Assembly: GCA_947650285.1 (NCBI GenBank)
Contig: CANTFL010000634.1
Coordinates: 62,001 to 126,000, forward strand
Length of the DNA stretch: 64,000 nt
Reading direction: 5' to 3'
Source: Hyaloperonospora brassicae
Lineage: Eukaryota; Oomycota; Peronosporomycetes; Peronosporales; Peronosporaceae
Numbering within the stretch: position 1 is the first letter of the stretch; every line of letters starts with the position of its first letter. The notes beneath the pieces were generated by a model. The model did no database searches, was not told where the DNA came from, and saw only the letters and a program-made list of their open reading frames with translations. Below, one piece after another: positions 56,201-64,000 of this stretch. The position numbers were made by a program, and so were the translations under genes.

Positions 56201-58480
56201 TTCCAAGATCACGGCTGATCTAAGTGTAATTTAGAAGAAATATAGAGAGTCACTACTTAGATTTAATCTGTCCGCAGATCACACAAGACGACGAGTGATA
56301 GTTTGCGGTGATTCGAACTTAGCGAACAGGCAGATACGTGGGCAGATTGACTACAGAGCTTTAAGGTTACAATTACTGTGTATAAAAGCTAAAATAAACT
56401 CCGATTGTGGCTATCCGACGGATGCTACACCTTTAGAGATTCTAGCCGGAGCGCAGGCAGGTCAGCGAGTGAAGCTCTGCCTATAGATAAAGATTTAATC
56501 GTAGCATTCGACCAAAAACTTCAATATTTGACCACACCTATTTGGCTGAATGAGTTGTTTATGCCCGGCCTGGCTAATGCGGTAGTCAATGCGGCGGGAA
56601 TAACACTTTTACAGTGAGAAGTCGCAATCAGCCCTGATTTGTGCAGGTAAAACGAATCGGGGCTGATTGCGCCTGATTTGTGCCATGTAGAAATTGTGTA
56701 ACAAAAGCTAATTGAGCGTACAATGCAGGCGGATGAGAAGCTTTTTTAATATTTAAAATATATGATATCTGATCGGATACGTGGTCGAAATATAGGCAGG
56801 ATGAGCAGATGTGTGAAGACTATTTATACGGGTCATTGAATTGGATAAAAGTGGGTCTATATCTTACTGTCCTCAAAACGCGGTTAAATTAGAATATTGT
56901 AGAAAATATAAGGATTTGAAGGTTCCAAATTGAACGCATCAAGCTTTCCTACATCATAACCACGCTTTACCTGATGCCACCAAGGAATAGGGCGTTTATA
57001 TTACAAGATAAGGAAGAATAATCATAAGTAACAAATGTACTAGAGTATGATAGCAATGTGGGTGAGTGGGTGGACTGTGAGACGGGCAAAAGACGCCTGT
57101 CGGATCGCTGGCCGGGTAACATACAAGCAACGTTACCGATTCAAATTATGGCTATGGGTAATATTTCAATAGCTACCGTTATCAATAAGGTAACACCTCA
57201 ATGGTATATCTGGGTCGATCTTTTCTCAGGATATGTGATCGCGAAAGCTAGTTCGTCTTGTACTGCCCAGACGATAGCAGAAAATTACCAATATTGTGTA
57301 TGCTAGCAATTCGGTGAAAGCGAGGTGATAAGTCATGATCGATAGCCCGGTATATGTAGGATTGTATAAATTCAATTTAGCTGGATCGCAAGGAAAAAGA
57401 GAAGTACTGCTACGGCGGACAGGTCGCAAGCAAAAAGTCGACGGAACGGATGGTGCAAACTTGGATAATATTACATTAAGGTGTATGTTACGGATGAGCA
57501 TTAGAGATGTATGGACGAATATGCTGAACAATTGACGTTCATGATTATTACAGCGCATGATTGCATCCGCTACGATAAATCGTTTCACTTGTTAATACTT
57601 GATATTCGTGATTAAACTTGGAAGAAACATATTCACAAGGAAATTCTTTATAGCAAGATTGAGATCCACGTAGATGATGATTCGGTATACAGCATCAATA
57701 TTAACGTGCAAAGGCGGTTCTTGATGATAGCTTTTAGATAGAGACATAAGGATAATTGTCGCGTAAATAAAGATCGTGAATTTATCCAGATCGATCGTGG
57801 ATCACAATTTTATCTGAACCTTGATCGCATTGAGAAAATATACGCGCTGAAGGGTCTCATGTGTGGCATTAAATTATTTGTCGCTAAAAATTGGAAAGAT
57901 CAAGCAATGCAGTTGTAGATCGCAATTATTCCCTACCTATTTCTTTCTTAAGGCACATTTAAATGGTAAAACAAATAAATCCGTACCCTGAACGCCCCGT
58001 GAGTCAGTTAAGTGTGGGCGAATTTAAAAAGAAAATTTTTGATGAGTGGCTGTTGCCAGAAGATAGCTGATAGGTATTTAAGCAAAAGACCAATTCGACG
58101 CTGAAAGGAATATAGATGTGCGATCGGGTTAAAAAAACATTACGGTCGATAATGTCGTCAATTTTATTTCATATAAATTGTACAGCGATTTATTATTGTA
58201 AAAGAGATAGCTTTATGCTACGGAGCTTGACTGTAAGAGTAATATCGTGACCAAGCAAGGCGAAATTGATTTGAAGTGATTTAACCAAACGAGGCACGAT
58301 CGAAAGAGCAAGATTTTTCTAGAGGGATGAAGGGTCTAAGATATAGAAGGAAATGCGTATAGATGGAAACGGGTCTATTCATGCTAATTGTAGCGATCAG
58401 AAGCCTGATCAATAACTGACGACTAAGTTAAGAAGGCAAAGTTTGACATGCAGAACCAAGCTGATGTAGCTGATTATAAA
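53278..58480 (+). mobile_element. el6 relic: very old plus-strand Ty3/Gypsy element
   Basis: Only islands are readable: protease (NQEAILGMDFLFMAVI, 53,318-53,365), RT (MPFDVKHAPQIYN, about 54,905-54,950), RNase HI-like (VCGDSNLANRQIRGQIDYRA, 56,300-56,370), integrase (WVDLFSGYVIAKASSSCTAQ, 57,205-57,270) and the pre-chromodomain tail (FDEWLLPEDS, 58,035-58,070). The order is that of el1. Regions between (53,430-54,860, 55,020-56,280, 56,620-57,050 and 57,600-57,970) hold no readable domain. The 5' part was cut off by el4. Confidence 0.75.
57058..57345 (+). pseudogene. el6 integrase core relic
   Basis: Open for 82 codons: GNIQATLPIQIMAMGNISIA, then YIWVDLFSGYVIAKASSSCT (contains the first catalytic Asp) and AQTIAENYQYCVC, then a stop. 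After it QFGESEVISHDR carries the second Asp. The similarity to el1 and el5 is plain. No Glu motif was found afterwards. Confidence 0.75.
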
Positions 58481-58850
58481 ATGCCAGCGTCGTTGTTGCA
58501 GCATCAGCTGCTGTTGCTGTCTCTGTTGTTGATGTTGTTGCTCTGTTGCTATGATTAATTTTACTGCTGCTGTAGCTGTATTTGTTGCTGATCTTGTTGC
58601 TCCGTTGCTGTTTTCATTTTGCTGCTGCTGTTCTACTGCTTAGGTTTATGTTGCTGCCTCTATTGCTGATCTTGCTAATTTGTAGGTGATACTGTATTTG
58701 TTTCTTCTGAAGGTGTTGTAAAGGCTACTATTGTTGTGGGACTATTGATAATGTTTTTATTGATATTGTAACAATTGTTGATATTGATACTGCTGTTGCT
58801 TGAGCGGTTGCTTTTGGAGTTGGCTGTTGGTATTGATGTTTAACCGTGTA
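58481..58850. repeat. CTG/TTG-rich low-complexity tract
   Basis: Imperfect runs of GTTGCT, CTGCTG and TTGTTGC for about 370 bp, interrupted by AT-rich bits. It looks like a decayed trinucleotide microsatellite rather than coding sequence, since stops occur in every frame. Confidence 0.8.
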
Positions 58851-61800
58851 TAGGTTCACATTTTTATTTCCTGAGCATCAGCTCTAAATACTTTGAAAAG
58901 CTTAATTATATTATAAAACCAATTAATTTATTATATCTGTATAATATGAATTGATATGTTCATGCCTATAGATATCTCCGTCTGCATGCATATTTTTTTA
59001 TAAGAATCTTGCGAGGATGCCATTACGCTATATGTCGATTTTTTACATTATCAACGACAACGTGAGTATATCATTCTTGTTCTGATGTTGTAATTTGGCT
59101 TGTATGTATATCTTGCATGTCAATTTTATTCACTCAGATCTTAACAGTAAATGATCATATCCAACCATGCCTCTTGCTTGAATCTAAGTACAATATAAAG
59201 GCGTCATTTACAATCAACAAGAAAAATGAATAAATAGCTGTGTCATTTTAGATTAATACATATTCGTGACAATGGAAAACTACCAATGCCTAAAAAAATA
59301 CAACAGTTGTCATAATTTATGGTTTTACTGACAACAAGCTGGACTTATCGAGTTTATAGAATTATGACGAGACACAAAAACTATTTAATAAGTTCAAAGA
59401 TCTCAATTCTCTATAAGTTCGAAATGGTTATACGCCACAGTAAAATTTTAAACTTATATGTATACACCTAAATTTTGTAAATGTTTGTAACGAAGAAACA
59501 CCTATATGGGACAAAGCCATTCAATGATATATACATTATGCAGTAAAAGCTTTTAGACACTCAATACTGCTTGAGATTTTGTAAAAATGCTACGGAGATG
59601 GCCAGATTAATTATAAGTCCCACATTTATGATATAATGCTAGTTGATTACCTCTGTTGCTTTTTTCATGGAAAATCATCTTTTTCTTCGGATGCCGCCGT
59701 TCTTTAAAAGATGAACATCGTACACACCTATTGTTACGAATTATTCATTACGATCGATCGATTATTAACCTCGGCTTTATAAAAAAACATTTACAAACGT
59801 CTTCAAATTTAAAATGAGTTGTTAATATCATCTACCATACATTTCATTTTACAGTGGTGCTTCAGTGCAAATAGTACATGGAAGCAAGGTGATCTTGCGT
59901 TATCAAAGTAAATGCAAATTCGACGCAAAAATTGTTCTGCAAAGTAAGTGGTAAATTAGCGGTAATTTTTTTAATCCTGTTCGTATTGGGACTATATTGT
60001 GTGATTGTGAGCAATCATCAAAGTCACCCTTTTTACACGAAAATGTCAACTTTTTACCTTACGAGATGGATCTGGATTCAGTACTCCCCACTGTTGTACT
60101 TGTGTGCATTTGCAGCCCAGGAGCAGTATACGTAGTGATCAATCCTCATTATACAGTCTATTAGATAAAGACCACCAATTTTTTTCAACGGGCTACTTAG
60201 TAATAACGTGTTATTCGATTCAAAATTCGATACCTTAAACATGGCGAAAAAGATGTCGAACAAGTTTCACACACCACATCTTGATACGATGATAGCTCTA
60301 TTGTATCTAGTTTAGCAATTTTTACTGCCATTTTAATTGTATAAAGCTCCTTCTAACGCGGGCTTGTTTCCACGTCAATATTGATAACAATTTATCTTGT
60401 ACTTCTTGTTTAATCTAGTCATGAAGTGCATGAAGCTAAAATATGTGGTAATATATTCTGCCGTCCTCTCTGTAGATTTTATATAAGTCTCTCACCCTAT
60501 ATTGTATGAAAAGTAATAGATATAGGTAATTGTGGGATAGCTTAATTTTTAAATAATACTCCAACTCGATTTGTAATTTAATGATACAATTCTAACCCCA
60601 CCGACTTAAATTTTAATATTTCCAGTACGAAAGCACGCAACAAGCAAACTTTCACCGATTGGAGACCATTACAAGGTATTAACTACAGAATTGACTCGCT
60701 TGAAACATTTTATAAAAGCTTCAATGCCATCGTGAAAACGAATATTTAATCGCTAACAAAAATTATTAATGACATTAAGATCACCCTTGTGACTTGTATT
60801 CTTCTTTCTTCCGATAGGGTACAGAAGACCGTATTGCTACGTGTTACTTTTATAAATTTCCCTCAATTTGTCGAGTGCGTTGACGCAGTACATGTAACTT
60901 GCAAAAAATATTTCGTATTTCGTCTTCACTCGAAACAACGCAAGAATACGCTTTTGGCCAAAAATTATGACCATCGCTCTAACAGCAGAATTCAAAAATT
61001 TATAAGCCGTAGCGCATTGTGTAGACGCTTCCGTTGATTTGGAAATTTGGCAAGAGTGTGGTGAATATCATCTCGGTGGTCTGAATGTGTGCGAAAACGC
61101 AAATTGTACAACTAATAGACTGTCATCTTGTGTGCACTTGGCTTTGTAACGTCGCATGTAACTCTTTACAACGCAGAAGAGACGATTGCATCTCTACTAT
61201 ATTCGATCAGGACTTGGGTTATATTGCTCTAACTCGAGTAGCCCCAGCCATTGACGAAGCAGCAATGTAGGTGCTGTTCGTCGTCGTTTTACATTGCTAA
61301 TGTAGCCAACAATTTATACAATGTATTATTATTCTGTACCAACGACATGGGATTTTATCTGTGCTACATTGACGCAAGTAAATTAGAACATCGGGAATTT
61401 GTTTGTGGTTATATTTAGTAAATTAGATAATTTTTTGATTATCTGCGGCCATTTCATAATTCCAATAATTAAAGGCATTTTTTTGTTCATATTAAGCATA
61501 TAAATTTTTTTAAAAAAGTCTTAATAAATCTTTTTAATGATTTGCAGTCGGTCACTCAAACATAGGCGTCCTTACTTATCTGAGTTTAGACGTTTTGGCA
61601 CGCGGGCACCGACCTCTCAATTAAAAAACGCCATTTTTGCAGTTTTCGCATGTTATAGATAAATTTATTACTCTCTTTATAAGCAAAACGTTATATATAC
61701 ACCCCGTATAAATATTGCCAAACAAGTGCAAACGTTGTGCTTATCCTCTCACCTTTGCCAATTTGATGCGTCTAATGTCTGGGGAGCTATCTAATCAAGT

Positions 61801-63325
61801 ATATTTTTGTATAAGATGTGGAATAATATTCGCGACCTCATCATCAAGGCTTCCAATTTTCTGTGAAATCGATGAAAAATTGGCAAATTATACAGCTCCT
61901 ATTTTCTTACATATCGAAAGAAACACTACTGTTGTAAAGCTTGTCGCTGCAAAACAGTAAATAAATGGAGCACATGAATGTCATAAGTATCTGCATCTAC
62001 AAACAATTTAATTAACATGTCATAAGTCAATATACATAAACATGTACATGCAAATTATGTGCTACAATATTAATCTTAGAAGTAGCAATATTTATTATCG
62101 GCCTACAAAATTACATAATGTCGTTTTAATTCATATAATTTGCTATAGCTAGGTCTAGCCAAACGTTTTAGCGACGATACCTGCATTTACCACCACAATA
62201 TGTTGTTAATATACTGAACTTACAATCACGGATGGTAAGTTTTTCGTGAAGCGTCAAATAAAATGAAAGTATAGCGTCATATAAAGTATTTCCTTCGTCT
62301 AGTAGCTGTTTCGTAGATACATCCATTCGTCTTAACATCCAAGTTTAGCCAAATTATAGTTTATTGATGATTAATTAAGTTATAATTTTTCGTAATCTAC
62401 TTGATATACGCTATGTTTGCTTACCATTTGACTTAATGGCATCACAAAACGGCAAAATGGCAACTTCAGATACTCTATCTTTAGATTGATATGCTATTAG
62501 TGGATTGTTCGGGGCATCTTATTAAGTATTTTACAAAAAATAAAGTTGGAAAATATACAATATATACATTCAATGTGTAATATCATTTTGCAATTCACAA
62601 GCATGGGAGAGGCTGATAATATCACAGGTATGTAAACGCGAATCGCATCAAATTCTGAAACATGAGGTTAAATAAAAGGCGTATTATTTTGTAGACGTTA
62701 AAAATGGATAGCATTTTAAACAAACCATTGCCCGCTCAAAAAAATTTGTTTGATAGGCCTTGAGCGCACTGATATACCCCATCTTCGTACTCTATAACTT
62801 TCTTGCCCTGAGTGCATAACATAGAAAGTTCCTTGCGCTCGCGTATACATAAAGAGATCCCTAGTTAATGATTCAAACGTTTATATAATATTTTTTGCAA
62901 AAAAATTGATTATTTTACATCGCAATTAATTCAAAAACATAAATTTGTAATGTCATTTATTATTCTTAAATTCACACCTAAGAAATAACGCGATGATCTT
63001 TCAGACGGATCTAAGTTTTAAGATTTAAATATATATTTTAAGTAAAGTAGGTCTTCACGTCGCCGCAATCATGTAATTGACCGCATGAAATACGTTCTGG
63101 TCATTTCTAAACACATTTCTTTTGAGAGATTTATAGATACACACCCACCATTTGATGCGTACACACACCCCTGAAATAGAGAACTCTATCAAAGTACCTC
63201 AACCTCCCTAACTAGGTACTGCACAGCATATTCATACGGAATGCCATATAAATATCCTTTGCTACGTGCACACCCCTCCAGAATGCAGGCCTCCTTTGTG
63301 TCAGCAAATAGCCTTGCGTATGAGG
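58851..63325. other. AT-rich spacer without recognised genes
   Basis: About 4.5 kb of markedly AT-rich sequence with only short frames and no recognisable domain, LTR or RNA gene. Frames up to about 80 codons (59,932-60,135, 60,789-61,037, 61,085-61,270) show no motif I can name. Confidence 0.6.
61715..61960 (+). other. Short frame with two CxxC pairs
   Basis: An 81-codon stop-free stretch contains CKRC and, 27 residues on, CIRC, a spacing that could bind zinc. There is no ATG before the first pair, and a stop lies two codons upstream of 61,715. It is therefore at best an exon piece or relic. Confidence 0.2.
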
Positions 63326-64000
63326 TCCGCTCCCATTATCCGGCATCCCGCTATGATTATCCCTATTTTTACTACCATTTCACCTTTTTTAATAAAGTCC
63401 AGAACAACGTAACAGCGCTTGAAATGCGAGAAGCAATGAAGCTGGATGGCCGCAAAGCAAAGATGCACAGCTTGTGACCTCAACACACATACACACGTAC
63501 GCCCACGGACAGATACACGTACACATACACACGGTCGATGACCTGCATAGGTTCGTTTGTGCCTTTTCACCGCATTCATCATTAGATAATTCATCAGATT
63601 AAGCTCTTTTGACACATTACGTGTACTAACAGTCGTTTCTATTTAACACCTCAGCACACGCAGTTTTAGATAACTGTATCCAGTCAAGTGCTGCTAATGA
63701 ATAGTTAAGTCTTTCGTCGCAAGAAGATGGAAGAAAATAGGTACAAAACAAAGGGTCGGTAGAAGAACCACAAATTTTTTGTGGTTCTCTTTCTTTCGTC
63801 TGCTTACAATAGTTCAAGCAGGCGTGGAACTGTAGATTTTTTACCTGGGAAGGTCCTTGTCCCCCATTAAAAGTTATTCTTGAAGAATGAGGCAGATGTA
63901 TGCATATTACATGACCTAAAATTATAATCATCTATAAGTTAGGGGAAATGGTAGTAAAAATAGGGATACTTATAGCGGGATGCCGGATAATGGGAGCGGA
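63326..64000. mobile_element. Candidate terminal-inverted-repeat element at the window edge
   Basis: 63,326-63,384 and 63,942-64,000 are reverse complements at 56 of 59 positions (outer ends TCCGCTCCCATTATCC and GGATAATGGGAGCGGA). They enclose 557 bp with no transposase-like frame. The right arm reaches the last base of the window, so the full arm length and any target duplication cannot be seen. This could be a small non-autonomous DNA element. Confidence 0.5.
63480..63535. repeat. CA-rich microsatellite
   Basis: Imperfect run of CACACATACACACGTAC type within the candidate inverted-repeat element. Confidence 0.7.

Noticed and set aside
60650..61270. Possible decayed DDE transposase in the AT-rich end
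   Set aside because: Short frames at 60,789-61,037 and 61,085-61,270 have no catalytic motif that I could name; similarity by eye was too weak.
63241..63477. Plus-strand frame of 78 codons overlapping the left inverted-repeat arm
   Set aside because: Composition is that of the repeat arm and spacer, and no homologous motif is visible.

Overview
The window looks like a repeat-dominated stretch of an oomycete genome (Phytophthora or downy-mildew type). The case rests on Ty3/Gypsy proteins of oomycete character: an integrase core reading WVDLFSGYVIAKAS (relic el6), gag zinc knuckles of the KCGRNGHL type followed by NCPMEQFYN, dual RNase H domains and chromodomain tails. I found no convincing host gene, no tRNA or rRNA, and no CRISPR array. 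Almost everything up to about 58.5 kb is nested LTR retrotransposons in different states of decay. The last 5.5 kb is AT-rich spacer with one inverted-repeat pair at the window edge.

Layout. (1) Positions 1-12,690 and 38,270-50,940 are near-identical inverted arms. Each carries a decayed ~13 kb Ty3/Gypsy element (el1-L on minus, 246-13,311; el1-R on plus, 37,606-50,695) inserted in the protease gene of another element (el4). The arms share the same stop codons and frameshifts, so they arose by duplication after decay. (2) Between them lies an older plus-strand Gypsy relic (el5; 13.3-17.2, 24.8-27.2 and 35.2-37.6 kb). It is split by two minus-strand elements: el2 (17,201-24,775, LTRs about 99% identical) and el3 (27,196-35,179, exact 5-bp target duplication GAAAT). 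(3) Right of the inverted arm is the 5' part of el4 (50,696-53,277), hit by a solo LTR with target duplication TTTAT, and then a very decayed plus-strand relic, el6 (53.3-58.4 kb).

How the genes work together. Each element encodes gag, protease, reverse transcriptase, RNase H and integrase on one strand. Elements el1, el2 and el3 also carry a reading frame on the opposite strand, starting next to the 3' LTR and running tail-to-tail into the end of pol. In el3 this frame overlaps the pol tail that encodes a chromodomain.

Most unusual signal. Element el3 is tiled, through LTRs and coding sequence alike, with short perfect hairpins. I located more than thirty with stems of 9-12 bp and loops of 0-10 nt, where about 0.3 would be expected by chance in 8 kb. 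The el2 LTR holds a chain of shorter ones, and the related older copies (el4, solo LTR) hold decayed versions.
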